Positions 52,879 to 62,298 of a stretch of 64,000 bases of DNA are shown piece by piece; the stretch's first letter is position 1, and each line of letters starts with the position of its first letter. Source of the DNA: DASQPR01 sp963724705 (GTDB lineage Bacteria > Actinomycetota > Actinomycetes > Mycobacteriales > Micromonosporaceae); assembly GCA_963724705.1 (NCBI GenBank), contig CAVRVS010000001.1:496001-560000 (forward strand). The letters are read 5' to 3'. Made by a program: the position numbers and the translations under genes. Under the pieces are notes generated by a model. The model made no database searches. It was not told the origin of the DNA and saw only the letters and a program-made list of their open reading frames with translations.

Positions 52879-54273
52879 ATGCACCCGGGACAAACGCTTG
52901 CCAACCGCTACCGGTTGGACGAACCGATCGCCACGGGCGGTATGGGCGAAGTGTGGCGCGCGACCGATGCCGTACTCGGCCGTACCGTCGCCGTGAAGAT
53001 CCTGCGGGCCGACCGGTCGGTCGACGCATCGTTCGGCGCCAGATTCCGAGCCGAGGCACGCACGCTCGCGACCTTGCACCACCCCGGAGTCGTCGATGTC
53101 TACGACTACGGCGAGATCTCGTCCGGTCCGGGGGCGCCGCAAATGGCGTACCTGGTGATGGCGTACGTCGACGGTGAGCCGCTGTCCCACCGGCTGACCA
53201 CCTCCGGGCGCCTGTCCGCGCCGGCGACCATGTCGATCGTGGCTCAGACCGCGGACGCCCTCCATGCCGCGCACAACGCCGGAATCGTGCATCGGGACGT
53301 GAAGCCCGGCAACATACTCATCGACGCCACCGATCGGGTCATCCTGGTCGACTTCGGGATCGCACATACGGCCGACACCGACGGACTGACCGGTGTGCGC
53401 GACGTCCTGGGCACGGCTCGATATATGGCACCGGAACAGGCCACGAAACGGCCTCTGACGCCGGCGACGGACGTGTACGCACTCGGCGCGCTTGCCTACG
53501 AATGTCTAGCCGGTACGCCGCCGTTTCCGGGTAACGACGTTATCGCCGTTGCCATGGCGCACGTCTATGACGAGCCGCCCGCCTTGCCGGCCGATGTTCC
53601 GGCGGCGGCGCGAGACGTTGTGATGACGGCATTGGCCAAGGATCCCGGGAGCAGGTATCCGACTGGCGCCGCGATGGCTACGGCGGCGCGACGGGCGGCA
53701 AGTCCGCGGGCAGCCGCGAGTCCGGCCGGGGCGATGCCGCCGTCCACCACGACGACTGCGCGCTTCGCGCCGACCGGGCCGCTGCCCGCTACGGGAATCG
53801 CCCGGCCGGCCTTCCCCTCCGTACCCCCGAAAGGGCGTTCGAAGCGCGGAGTCGTCGCCGCCGTCGCCGGCCTGGCGGTCGTCGGGGTCGCGATCGGGGT
53901 CCTGCTGGCCGCCTTTCACCCTGGTGTATCCGCAACGACACCGCCGGGGCAGCGGACATCGACGGGGTCGGCCGGCACCAGTGTCGGGCCAGGGCAGTCA
54001 CGGTCGCCCGGCCAGTCCGGCGCGAACGGCCGAACGTCGCCGTCCCATCAATCGTCGGGCGCGGGGCACTCCGGCAAGCCGGGAGGCACATCGGCGACCA
54101 GCAAGGCGCCCGCGCCGGCTCCCTCGACCGCTCCGCCCCAAACCGGCACGCCGACCGGTGGCGGCGGTCCTTCGGCCGCGCCAAGTCCGACCGGCGGCGG
54201 CACCTCCGGAGGGGGCACCGGCGGCGGTGCGGGCGGCGGGACCCCGACGCCACCGCCGAGCACTACCGGATGA
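52879..54273 (+). CDS. Membrane Ser/Thr protein kinase (Hanks type)
   Basis: 464 residues. Kinase domain residues 12-270 with all key elements: IATGGMGEVWRA (Gly loop), VAVKILRADR (Lys), IVHRDVKPGNILI (catalytic Asp), VDFGIAHTAD (DFG) and GTARYMAPEQ (activation segment end). One membrane helix (VVAAVAGLAVVGVAIGVLLA) near residue 325 is followed by an extracellular, low-complexity Ser/Pro/Gly/Thr tail of about 120 residues, with no PASTA domains. It would sense an envelope signal of unknown nature. It lies 70 bases after the STAS gene, and the tail could vary in length. Confidence 0.92.
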   Translation: MHPGQTLANRYRLDEPIATGGMGEVWRATDAVLGRTVAVKILRADRSVDASFGARFRAEARTLATLHHPGVVDVYDYGEISSGPGAPQMAYLVMAYVDGEPLSHRLTTSGRLSAPATMSIVAQTADALHAAHNAGIVHRDVKPGNILIDATDRVILVDFGIAHTADTDGLTGVRDVLGTARYMAPEQATKRPLTPATDVYALGALAYECLAGTPPFPGNDVIAVAMAHVYDEPPALPADVPAAARDVVMTALAKDPGSRYPTGAAMATAARRAASPRAAASPAGAMPPSTTTTARFAPTGPLPATGIARPAFPSVPPKGRSKRGVVAAVAGLAVVGVAIGVLLAAFHPGVSATTPPGQRTSTGSAGTSVGPGQSRSPGQSGANGRTSPSHQSSGAGHSGKPGGTSATSKAPAPAPSTAPPQTGTPTGGGGPSAAPSPTGGGTSGGGTGGGAGGGTPTPPPSTTG

Positions 54274-54365
54274 TCTTCGATCCCTACGTCCGCGGGTTCG
54301 ACGTTTGGATGAATCTGCAGGGCGGACATACCGACTGAAGGCGTCATCGGTGAGGGGAGCGAAGC

Positions 54366-54689
54366 GTGAGTGCAGGCCGGCAGATTGGCCGGGCCAAGGT
54401 GCGACGACATGTCGGTCGGGCGCCACTGGGACGCGTACGCGGGGTAAAGCACGTGCCCGCGGCCGAGACAAGCGTGATGTCCGGACCGACGACGGCCGTG
54501 CCGGTGTTCGTCGACGACTCCGGCCGGCGCCGGCGACGGATGCGCGCGATCGCGTTCGGGGTGGCGTGCCTGGTCGTGCTGGCGGCCGTCGTCGTCTGGT
54601 TCAGCATTTCGGCGTCGCCGCTGCGACCTGACCCGGTCGCGACCTGCACTCAATCCGCCGCGCACGCCTCGAGATGCCAGCAGCGATGA
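54366..54689 (+). CDS. Small single-pass membrane protein before the NodB-GT2 gene
   Basis: 107 residues. Basic N-terminal half (VRRHVGRAPLGRVRGVKHVP), DDSGRRRRRMRAIAFGVACL, then a membrane helix LVVLAAVVVWFSISASPL and a short extracellular tail with two cysteines (CTQSAAHASRCQQR). GTG 54366 has GGGGAG about 8 bases upstream. Its stop overlaps the start of the glycosyltransferase gene (ATGA), so it is probably an accessory protein. No family recognised. Confidence 0.6.
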   Translation: MSAGRQIGRAKVRRHVGRAPLGRVRGVKHVPAAETSVMSGPTTAVPVFVDDSGRRRRRMRAIAFGVACLVVLAAVVVWFSISASPLRPDPVATCTQSAAHASRCQQR

Positions 54690-56914
54690 CCATCTACTCC
54701 AGCCGCAGTAACGCCGAGGGCCGAAGCGGGGCAGCCGGCCAAAACGGGGGCAATGCGATCGAGGACCGCTCGCTCGCCGCCCAGACAACCGGCTTTCTGA
54801 GTGTGCAGAATCCGGTAGGTCACTGGTTGCGCCGGGTCATGACCGTCTGTGCGCTGCTTGTCGTGGCGATGTTGTTCCTGGTCGAGGCATACACCAACGC
54901 GTCGTTCACGCCCGACGGAGCATCCGCCGCCAAGCAATCCGGTGCCAACGTTCCACCTGCGATCAGTCACGGCGGACCCGTAATCGACACGACTGGACCG
55001 CAGCCGACCACGTACCGACCATCGGTCCACACGATCGCTCTAACCTTCGACGACGGACCCGATCCGACGTGGACGCCGCGGATCCTGGACATCCTCGCCC
55101 GATATCACGTACGGGCAACGTTCTTCGTCGTGGGATCGCAGGTCGCCCGCTATCCCTCGCTGGCTCGCCGGATCGTCGACGAGGGCCACCAGATCGGCGT
55201 TCACACGTTCAGCCACCCCAACCTCGACGCCATACCGACGTGGCGGCGGACCCTGGAGTATTCGCAGGCCCAGATGGCCATCGCCGGAGCCACGGGTGTC
55301 AAGACATCATTGCTGCGACCGCCGTACTCGTCGTCGCCGGAGGCGATCGAAGACTCAGACTGGCAGGTCATGCGGCAGATCGGCGTGCAGGGCTACATCA
55401 ACGTGCTCGAGAACGTGGACAGCGACGACTGGGCCCGTCCTGGCGTGTCGAAGATCCTGACCAACGCGACGCCCCGCAACGGGGACGGCGCGATCGTGCT
55501 CATGCACGACGCCGGGGGCGACCGGGCGGAGACCGTCGCGGCGCTGCAGCGCTACATCCCGTCGATGCAGGCGCGCGGTTACACCTTCACTACCGTCTCG
55601 CAGGCAGTGCAGCCGCATTTGGCGACGCCGGTGAACGTTAAGGCTTCGACGTCCGAGCGCTGGCGCGGACGCGCGCTTGTCTGGACCGTACAGGCGGCCG
55701 ACGGCTTCATGCGCGTGTTGTGGTGGCTGTTGCTGACGATCGGTGTGTTGACAGTGCTGCGCGCGCTGCTTTTGTTCGGCGTCGCGCTCTGGCATGCCCG
55801 CCGCCGCCGATCCCCGACCTGGTCGTGGGGCCCGCCGGTCAACGAGCCGATCTCGGTCATCGTGCCGGCGTTCAACGAGCAGGACACAATCGCCGCAACG
55901 GTACGGACTCTCGCGGCGTCAACCCACGCAGAGGTGGAGGTCGTCGTGGTCGACGATGATTCCACCGACGCCACCGCGGATCGCGTCACCGCACTCGGCC
56001 TCGACAACGTACGCCTGGTTCGAGTCCCGTCCGGCGGCAAGGCAACGGCGCTGAATGCCGGCGTAGCCATGGCTCGCCACGACCTGATCGTGATGGTCGA
56101 CGCGGACACGATCGTCGACGCCGACGCGTTGCACCAACTTGTCCAACCGTTCGGCGATCCCTCGGTCGGTGCGGTCGCCGGCAACGTCAAGGTCGGCAAC
56201 CGGCGTCGGCTCCTGGGCCGGTGGCAACACATCGAATACGTCATCGGGTTCAATCTCGATCGGCGTCTCTACGATGCTCTCGGGTGCATCCCGACGATCC
56301 CCGGCGCGCTCGGCGCGTTTCGGCGACGTACGTTGCAGGAAATCGGCGGGCTCAGCCATGACACCCTCGCCGAGGACACCGACCTGACCATGGCCATCCT
56401 GCGCGGTGGGTGGCGCGTGGTGTACCAGGAGAACGCGATCGCACACACCGAGGCACCAGCCACGCTGCGGCAACTGTCGCAACAGCGGTATCGATGGAGC
56501 TACGGCACGATGCAGGCGATGTGGAAGCATCGTCGGTCGATCATCGAGCGCGGACCATCCGGCCGGTTCGGACGCCGCGGGCTACCGCTGATCGGCCTGT
56601 TCACGGTCGTCTTGCCGCTATTTGCGCCGCTGCTCGACGTACTCACCGTCTTCGGCGCGCTCTTCCTCGACCGTTGGCTCACCATCATCGGGTGGTTGGC
56701 CGTCCTCACGGTTCAGACAATCACGGCGGTACTCGCATTCCGCCTCGACCGGGAGCCGCTGCGGCCGTTGTGGGCGCTCCCCCTACAACAGCTCGTGTAC
56801 CGCCAGCTCATGTACGTCGTGCTCGTACGCTCCGCCTTCACCGCATTGACCGGCCGTCGGCTTCGGTGGCAGAAACTGAAGCGAAGCGCCGAGGTCGCGG
56901 TGGACGCGGCGTGA
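54686..56914 (+). CDS. Polysaccharide deacetylase (NodB) fused to processive GT2 glycosyltransferase
   Basis: About 742 residues. After an N-terminal membrane helix (near residues 50-70) the NodB domain has LTFDDGPDPTWTPRILDIL, HTFSHPNLD (His-x3-His), LLRPPYSSSP and IVLMHDAGG, the metal and catalytic motifs. Then two helices, and the GT2 part: ISVIVPAFNEQDTIAATVR, VVVDDDSTDATADRV, MVDADTIVDADAL, EDTDLTMAIL and LRQLSQQRYRWSYG (QxxRW, a processive-synthase mark), followed by membrane helices. It would synthesise and de-N-acetylate a beta-linked GlcNAc-type polymer. ATG 54686 overlaps the upstream stop; ATG 54674 is another possibility. Confidence 0.93.
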   Translation: MTIYSSRSNAEGRSGAAGQNGGNAIEDRSLAAQTTGFLSVQNPVGHWLRRVMTVCALLVVAMLFLVEAYTNASFTPDGASAAKQSGANVPPAISHGGPVIDTTGPQPTTYRPSVHTIALTFDDGPDPTWTPRILDILARYHVRATFFVVGSQVARYPSLARRIVDEGHQIGVHTFSHPNLDAIPTWRRTLEYSQAQMAIAGATGVKTSLLRPPYSSSPEAIEDSDWQVMRQIGVQGYINVLENVDSDDWARPGVSKILTNATPRNGDGAIVLMHDAGGDRAETVAALQRYIPSMQARGYTFTTVSQAVQPHLATPVNVKASTSERWRGRALVWTVQAADGFMRVLWWLLLTIGVLTVLRALLLFGVALWHARRRRSPTWSWGPPVNEPISVIVPAFNEQDTIAATVRTLAASTHAEVEVVVVDDDSTDATADRVTALGLDNVRLVRVPSGGKATALNAGVAMARHDLIVMVDADTIVDADALHQLVQPFGDPSVGAVAGNVKVGNRRRLLGRWQHIEYVIGFNLDRRLYDALGCIPTIPGALGAFRRRTLQEIGGLSHDTLAEDTDLTMAILRGGWRVVYQENAIAHTEAPATLRQLSQQRYRWSYGTMQAMWKHRRSIIERGPSGRFGRRGLPLIGLFTVVLPLFAPLLDVLTVFGALFLDRWLTIIGWLAVLTVQTITAVLAFRLDREPLRPLWALPLQQLVYRQLMYVVLVRSAFTALTGRRLRWQKLKRSAEVAVDAA

Positions 56915-56958
56915 CGCACCGGCGCCCCCACGGATCTTCCCCCGGGGTGCGCCGGCGC
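56915..56958 (+). terminator. Hairpin terminator after the NodB-GT2 gene
   Basis: GCACCGGCGCCCC and GGGGTGCGCCGGCGC pair with a two-base bulge, directly after the stop. Confidence 0.45.
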
Positions 56959-56995
56959 GTGGTCGGCCTACGCCGCTACTTCTGCATCGCGGCTG

Positions 56996-57547
56996 CTACT
57001 TCTGGATCGCGGCTCCGGCCGGCGAAACGAGCCACCAAAGACCGCCGAATTGGTTCAGACCCTGGCCCGTCGTCTGCCCGGCGGCGGTATCGGCCACGTA
57101 GTAGTAGAGCGGGTGACCGTTGTACACCACCTGTGTCGAGCCGTCGCTCCGGGTGAACGTGGTCAGCATCGACGCGGTCGCGCCGCTGCCGGCCGTCGGC
57201 TGGCCCTTCGTGGTCAGCGGCGGCCAGGCGGCCGCGCACGCACCATTGCAGACCGACTTACCGCCGGTGTCGGCAACGAACAAATACAGAGACTTGCCCG
57301 AGCCGTCGGTCAGATACGTCCCGGCCGAACCGGTCTTCGTCATCACCACGGCGGGTCCGCTAGGCGCCGACGGTGTACTTCCACCGGCCGCCCCTCCAGT
57401 TGGGTTGGTGGTTTGGCCAGTGGTGCTGGTACTGCCGTTGCTACTGCTCCCGCACGCCACGAGTAACAGGCCCGCGAACACGAGCACCGCGACGGCGCGC
57501 CAACCATGCATGTGCGCTCTCACATTGCGTGACACTGCAAATTGCAT
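56996..57547 (-). CDS. Lipoprotein with secreted repeats (PF03640-type)
   Basis: About 183 residues. Lipobox LVACGSSSNGSTST with Cys as lipid anchor, then a Ser/Gly/Thr-rich linker. Two copies of the secreted repeat follow: YLTDGSGKSLYLFVADTGGK plus SVCNGACAAAWPPL, and VVYNGHPLYYYVADTAAGQT plus GQGLNQFGGLWWLV. The family is common in actinobacteria and proteobacteria and has no known function. ATG 57547 is preceded by GAGGG. It is convergent with the NodB-GT2 gene; a link to polysaccharide is only positional. Confidence 0.85.
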   Translation of the reverse strand: MQFAVSRNVRAHMHGWRAVAVLVFAGLLLVACGSSSNGSTSTTGQTTNPTGGAAGGSTPSAPSGPAVVMTKTGSAGTYLTDGSGKSLYLFVADTGGKSVCNGACAAAWPPLTTKGQPTAGSGATASMLTTFTRSDGSTQVVYNGHPLYYYVADTAAGQTTGQGLNQFGGLWWLVSPAGAAIQK

Positions 57548-58006
57548 GCCTCGGCCCTCTCTCCAGATTGAGGAAGTTGTGGGCAGCACGGCGAGCCCGG
57601 CCGCGGGTGTGCGCGCGGCCGCGTTTCGTAAGACCGTCGCCGCTGTCGAGCGGTCCGCCGGCGCGATCATGAATAGGTCCCGGAGCCCGAAGAACTTCGT
57701 TGTCGGGACGTGTTTTGTCGCCTCAGTCCAGGCGGCCAGGCACCCAGGTGCTATCGCCGTTCGAGCCCCAGGGTAGGCGCGTTGACCGGACCGAGTGCAG
57801 GATCGCGATATCGGGCCCGCACCGGCCTCGACGCGCTGTACTTTTGCACGCCGCCTGGCTCGCGCACCGATCCGCCGCGCGCCGTCCCGCACGCGCTCGG
57901 GCCGAGGCCGGAAAGCAATGACGCGGTACGGGAGACCGCGTACGCTTACCAGCCCAGCCAAAGATCTCTTGCGCTGAGTCTGAATCAAACCGTACTTGGG
58001 CAGCGG
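57548..58006. other. Intergenic region
   Basis: Nothing I can support apart from the expected promoter of the lipoprotein gene. Reading frames in it are short. Confidence 0.4.
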
Positions 58007-59605
58007 CTACGCCGGCGCCACCGGCTGGGACGCCGCCGTCTCCTCGGATGCGCGCTGCGCTGGGACCACGTTGTTCGTGTCGGGGCGGGCGTGGTTGCCG
58101 TCGACCGTCGCTGCCTCTGTCGGGGCGTCCGTCGCTGCGTCGCTCGCCGCCTCAATGAGGGCGTTCGTCGGCACCTCTGACGGCGCGGTCATCTGCGCGG
58201 TCGTCGGCAACGCGGTCTCGTCGGCGACCTCCTTTTCGACGGCCCCGGACGGCTCGATAGCCATGTCCCCGCGCGGATCGGTTGCCTGGTCAAACTCCGG
58301 CTCGCCGGTGTTGTCCGGGTCTGGCTCAGTTGCGTCGCCCTTTGCGCGCGCGCTCGCGTTGTCCGGGCCCGGCCCGGTCGCGCTGCCCAGGCCTGGCTCG
58401 GCTGCCTCGTCCTCGGCAGGCTCGGTCTGCGTGTCGGCGACCCGTTCCGACGCGGCATCGATCGCTCGCCTTGCATCCGAGGCCACCACCACCTGGGGGT
58501 ACTCCCCCGTATCGCCACTGCTCGCTGCGGCCGCCATCACCGCGGCTGCGGCCAGGTCGGCTACCCGCTTCGCCTCGCGCTGGACTCGAGCCCGTACCTC
58601 CTTCGCATGCCGGTCGGCGGAGTCGGCCGCCCGTCGCGTTTCCTCCAGCCGCGTCAGCTCCGCAGCCAGGTCCTCGCGGACCCCGCCGAGACGCTGCTGC
58701 ACCTGGCTCATCTGGGCGTTCGTGGTGTTCGCCTCATGACGTGACCGAACCAGCTGCTGCTCGGCGGTCTCGAGCTCGGTCTGCAGCTGGGTCAACGCCT
58801 GCCGACGGATCTGAATCTGCTGCTGAACACCGGCAAGCTGCTGCTGATGAGCAGCGGTTTGCTCGTCCGCGCGCCGGCGGAGATCGGCGGCCCGACGCTG
58901 TGCGTCCGCCTGAAGCGCTGCGTTCTTCTGATCGGCGATGGTCCGCTGCTCGGTCATGTCCTGCTCGGCCGCCGCGCGCTGCTCACCGATCTCGCGTTCG
59001 AGGTTGGCCTTGGCCTGCGCGCGCTCTTGTTCCATCTGCACGCGGCCAGCCTCGATCTCCTGCGCAACCTGCGCACGTGCCGCCTCGATCATGGCCGCGG
59101 CCTCGGCGCGAGCGCGCTCACTCTCCTCGGCGCTACGTTCGCCGATCTGCTTGGCCTCCTCCTCGGCGCGTTCCCGAGCAGCGGCACCCTCCGCCCGCAG
59201 CTTGTCAGCGCGCTCGCTGCTGTCGGCCAGCATCCGCTCCGCTTCAGCCTGGTGGTGAGCAACGCGCTGCTCGGTCAGGTCGGTGATGGCATCGGCCTGC
59301 TTCTCGGCGAGGGACAGGATCTGGTCGACCATCGGGCCGAGGTGGCGGAACGACGCCCGGTCCACCTGCGGCGGTCGCTCGCGCATCTCAGTCAGTTCGC
59401 CTTCGATATGGCGAATCTGCGCGCCGAGATCCTGGATCTGGTCGTACGCCCGCTCCCGCTCTGCCGTCAGGGCTGAGATCTCGCTGGTCAGCTGCGAGAC
59501 GTAATCATCGACCTGACGTTTGTCGTAACCGCGCATCGCCAACGCGAAACTGGGCGACATCGGAGCGTCGTCGCTGAGAGCGAGCAAGCCATTGTCATGC
59601 GACAT
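58007..59605 (-). CDS. DivIVA/Scy-like coiled-coil protein
   Basis: About 532 residues. A DivIVA-like N-terminal piece SFALAMRGYDKRQVDDYVSQ is followed by a very long Glu/Gln/Arg/Ala coiled coil to about residue 370, and a disordered, acidic and Pro/Thr-rich tail. Such proteins organise growing poles or septa in actinobacteria (Streptomyces Scy, FilP and DivIVA). ATG 59605 has GGAGG 7 bases upstream. The longer frame to 59710 lacks a site. It stands alone, so the assignment rests on the N-terminal motif and the coiled coil. Confidence 0.85.
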   Translation of the reverse strand: MSHDNGLLALSDDAPMSPSFALAMRGYDKRQVDDYVSQLTSEISALTAERERAYDQIQDLGAQIRHIEGELTEMRERPPQVDRASFRHLGPMVDQILSLAEKQADAITDLTEQRVAHHQAEAERMLADSSERADKLRAEGAAARERAEEEAKQIGERSAEESERARAEAAAMIEAARAQVAQEIEAGRVQMEQERAQAKANLEREIGEQRAAAEQDMTEQRTIADQKNAALQADAQRRAADLRRRADEQTAAHQQQLAGVQQQIQIRRQALTQLQTELETAEQQLVRSRHEANTTNAQMSQVQQRLGGVREDLAAELTRLEETRRAADSADRHAKEVRARVQREAKRVADLAAAAVMAAAASSGDTGEYPQVVVASDARRAIDAASERVADTQTEPAEDEAAEPGLGSATGPGPDNASARAKGDATEPDPDNTGEPEFDQATDPRGDMAIEPSGAVEKEVADETALPTTAQMTAPSEVPTNALIEAASDAATDAPTEAATVDGNHARPDTNNVVPAQRASEETAASQPVAPA

Positions 59606-60031
59606 GCGTAATCCTCCAACCGATCGCGGCGCGCGATGCCGACCGATGAGCGGCGCCGCAGGGCACAGTGGAGTGCAGCCGACGACCGGGTCACCCGCCT
59701 GCGCCTCCACGAGATTATCGCCGTAGGCGAGTGTGCATCAGGCCGCCCCGGCGAGGCGACCTCAGAGCGTGCGGCCGTACGCGATTTCGGTCAGCGTGGC
59801 ACGTCGTTCATTCAGGCATACATGTCCGTTAGTACGGCTGTCGCGGTCCTGAGCCGTTGCCGCGTGGATGCCAACCGATGGGCTGGGCCGTCCTTGACCA
59901 TGGGACCGGGGTCAATTGCCTGACCCGCAGGTCTTTGTCGCGCTCTCTTGAGCTATGAGTCCGTGCCGCGCCCGGTCGCCGTCGCTCGTTCGTGGCGAGG
60001 GAGCCGTTCGGCGCATTTGTGCCAATCACAG
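59606..60031. other. Intergenic region
   Basis: Upstream region of the DivIVA/Scy-like gene and downstream end of the IscA-like gene. I see no gene or structured RNA. Confidence 0.4.
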
Positions 60032-60406
60032 TCACTGGCGGTGCCAGGGCATCGGCGTCTTGGCCTGGCAATCCGGATGACCGCGACCCGGCCACTCACG
60101 GCCGAACGAACGGTTGCACGGGCATCGAATCGGCGTATTGGCATTGTTCAACACCCGAAACCTCGGCGGCTTGAGTCGAGCACCGTAATCCAGGCGCGCG
60201 CCCGTCAGCACGACAAGGGCCGCCGGGCTAACCACGAGACGGGCGCCCTCGCAGCCGAATCCCTCGTCGGCCGCACCTTCGTCTGCAACGTCAATCACGT
60301 AAGCCGTACCGGAACACCCCAACGCGGCGAGATCGATGCGGACCGTGCCATGCCGACCGATTTCATCGATCGCCGCTTCGGTTACTTCAAACGGAGGAAA
60401 TCGCAT
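60032..60406 (-). CDS. HesB/IscA (A-type) iron-sulfur carrier-like protein
   Basis: About 124 residues. The A-type fold is seen: RIDLAALGCSGTAYVIDVAD (first Cys), ALVVLTGARLDYGARLKPPRF and CPCNRSFG near the end (the normal CGCGxSF is here CPC). The three cysteines needed to bind a cluster are kept, so carrier function is possible, but the motif is divergent. It carries an extra 20-residue tail (HPDCQAKTPMPWHRQ) with a fourth Cys. ATG 60406 starts the conserved part; GTG 60460 is an alternative with a GGAT before it. Not linked to other Fe-S genes. Confidence 0.65.
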   Translation of the reverse strand: MRFPPFEVTEAAIDEIGRHGTVRIDLAALGCSGTAYVIDVADEGAADEGFGCEGARLVVSPAALVVLTGARLDYGARLKPPRFRVLNNANTPIRCPCNRSFGREWPGRGHPDCQAKTPMPWHRQ

Positions 60407-60553
60407 GCGGTATGGCCTACCAAACCCGACCGACACCGTGACGCGACCACCGCGGTCCACCGTGATCCGTCGGGCAACGCTGCGGGTCGATGTCCGCCAT
60501 GCGCCGCGTAACAGACCAGGCGGTCACTGTCGACGTTCGTTTCCGCCACGCGC

Positions 60554-60587
60554 AGCGGCCCGGCCCCCGATCGGGAGCCGGGCCGCT
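60554..60587 (-). terminator. Hairpin terminator of the beta-helix gene
   Basis: Perfect 11-bp stem AGCGGCCCGGC/GCCGGGCCGCT with an inner CCCGATCGGG stem, 11 bases after the minus-strand stop. Confidence 0.6.
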
Positions 60588-60597
60588 GTTGATGGCG

Positions 60598-62283
60598 CTA
60601 CGGAGCGACGACACCGCCGTCGGAGTCCAGGTAGTTGCCGGTCCAGGTGATACCCGGGTGGTTGCACGCGTCGGTGAGCCCGTATTTGGCACTGTAAAGC
60701 GTTCCGAGCTTCGGCGGCACGAACCGGTTGTTGCGGACGACAAAGTTCGTGCCTTGCTCCGGGCAGTACAGGGTGTAGCCGCCGCCGCCCATGAGGTTGT
60801 CCTCGATGAGCCAACCGTTGTCCTGCGTCGGGTTGGTGATGATCGCCGACGTGATCGAGTCGCTGCCCCCAGGGACGAGAAGGGTGTTGTGGCGGATCAC
60901 CACGTTGGTCCCGTCCTGGGCCTGGATCCCGTCGCCGTGGGAGGTCGGGGCACCGTCGCGGGCGGTGAGAACCGAGTCGACGACGGAGGAGTTCGAGTTG
61001 ATCTCCAGCGCGTTCTCGCAGTCGTGGACGTAGACGGCATGCGCGGCGAAGTTTGGCCCGGCGATGCCGGTGCTACGGCCGTCCGTGCAGTTGATTTCGA
61101 CTCGGTCCAGGATGGTCGTGCCACCGGCCGAATACGTCCCCACACCGTAGGAGCCGCACGGGCCGATGATCCGCGAGTTGCGGATGGTGACGTTCGAGGC
61201 ACGCACGTCGACGCAGCCGTGGATTTCCTTACCGGAGATCACGGCGCCGTTCGTGGTAATGGTCAGGCCGCCGTTGATGACCGTGAGCGCGGTACCCGCG
61301 GGTACGCCGGCGGTGGCGGTTGTCGGGTAGCCGCAGGCGCCCGGGTTGCTCGCGCAGCCGTGCTCCGAGGGGCTGGCTGACGGGGCCGTCGAACCGCCCG
61401 AGGAACCTCCGCCCGACGGCGAACCGGTCGGCGTCGGCGCGACGGTGGGGCCGCTCGGGGTCGGCGCCGCGGTCGGACCGGTCGTCGGCTGGCCCGTGGG
61501 GCCGGTTGTCGGCGCGCCCGGACCTGACGGACTCGGCGTCGCGCCTGGGGTCGACGGTCCCGGAGTTGGGGTGCTGGGCGTGCCCACGGTGAAGGTCTGC
61601 CGGGGGTTCAGGCTGGTCCAATGACCACCCTTCTTGTACATGAACCAATACGTGTACGTGCCCGCCCGATTGAACGCCCTGCTCCCGGTGAACACCTTCT
61701 GCGACGTGCCGAGCTTCCAGTCGTGCGCGTGCGCGAAGTCGACTCGGATTCCGCCCGGACCCTTCACCGTGAGGGCAACCTCGGACAGCGTGGTCTCGCT
61801 AGCGGCGACAACCTTGGCGCCTGCGGTCACCGTTTGACCGACGGCAGCGTTGCTGACGTCTACACCCAACGCCTGGACCGTTACGGGAGAGGCAACCCTG
61901 AAGTGGATGGCGCCGGCGCCGGTCGCCGCCAGCGCGATGCCACCAGTGAGAGCGGCGGCCATCGCGGCAACCGGTACGAGAAGCCACTTCTTCTTTCCGG
62001 CGATACGGCTGACGCGACGATGCCCGCCTCTCCGGCTGTCGCCCCGCTGCGGAGTGCGGCTCTCCGTCATGCGACGGTGCGGTCCGCCGAAGCCCGGCGC
62101 GCCATGCGCGCTGCGGCTGTGGGTGGTTGTCGGGAGGCTGGCCGTGTCGTCGTCACCGGCCCAGAAGCGGGCGAAGCGGTCTTCATCGTGGTCAGAGTCA
62201 ATGCGATGGACTTGGCGGGGCACTGCGCCCGGGCGCGCTGAAGGAGTGCCCTGGCTGTCGCCGGGCAGGGTGTATCGATGCAC
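60598..62283 (-). CDS. Right-handed beta-helix membrane/secreted protein
   Basis: About 561 residues. A polar N-terminal 95 residues are followed by one membrane helix (WLLVPVAAMAAALTGGIALA), an Ig-like part (VALTVKGPGGIRVDFAHAHD), a Pro/Thr/Ser/Gly linker of about 90 residues, and a beta-helix with repeats such as ASNVTIRNSRIIGPC and GTNVVIRHNTLLV. These folds bind or cut polysaccharide; no lyase residues can be assigned. GTG 62283 follows GAAGGGATAG. It is preceded by a c-di-AMP riboswitch only 16 bases away, so its level follows that nucleotide. Confidence 0.82.
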   Translation of the reverse strand: MHRYTLPGDSQGTPSARPGAVPRQVHRIDSDHDEDRFARFWAGDDDTASLPTTTHSRSAHGAPGFGGPHRRMTESRTPQRGDSRRGGHRRVSRIAGKKKWLLVPVAAMAAALTGGIALAATGAGAIHFRVASPVTVQALGVDVSNAAVGQTVTAGAKVVAASETTLSEVALTVKGPGGIRVDFAHAHDWKLGTSQKVFTGSRAFNRAGTYTYWFMYKKGGHWTSLNPRQTFTVGTPSTPTPGPSTPGATPSPSGPGAPTTGPTGQPTTGPTAAPTPSGPTVAPTPTGSPSGGGSSGGSTAPSASPSEHGCASNPGACGYPTTATAGVPAGTALTVINGGLTITTNGAVISGKEIHGCVDVRASNVTIRNSRIIGPCGSYGVGTYSAGGTTILDRVEINCTDGRSTGIAGPNFAAHAVYVHDCENALEINSNSSVVDSVLTARDGAPTSHGDGIQAQDGTNVVIRHNTLLVPGGSDSITSAIITNPTQDNGWLIEDNLMGGGGYTLYCPEQGTNFVVRNNRFVPPKLGTLYSAKYGLTDACNHPGITWTGNYLDSDGGVVAP

Positions 62284-62298
62284 AGCTATCCCTTCGTA

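Noticed and set aside
58193..59286. Long plus-strand frames opposite the DivIVA/Scy-like gene
   Set aside because: Antisense shadows of a coiled-coil gene; Arg/Pro-rich with no domain.
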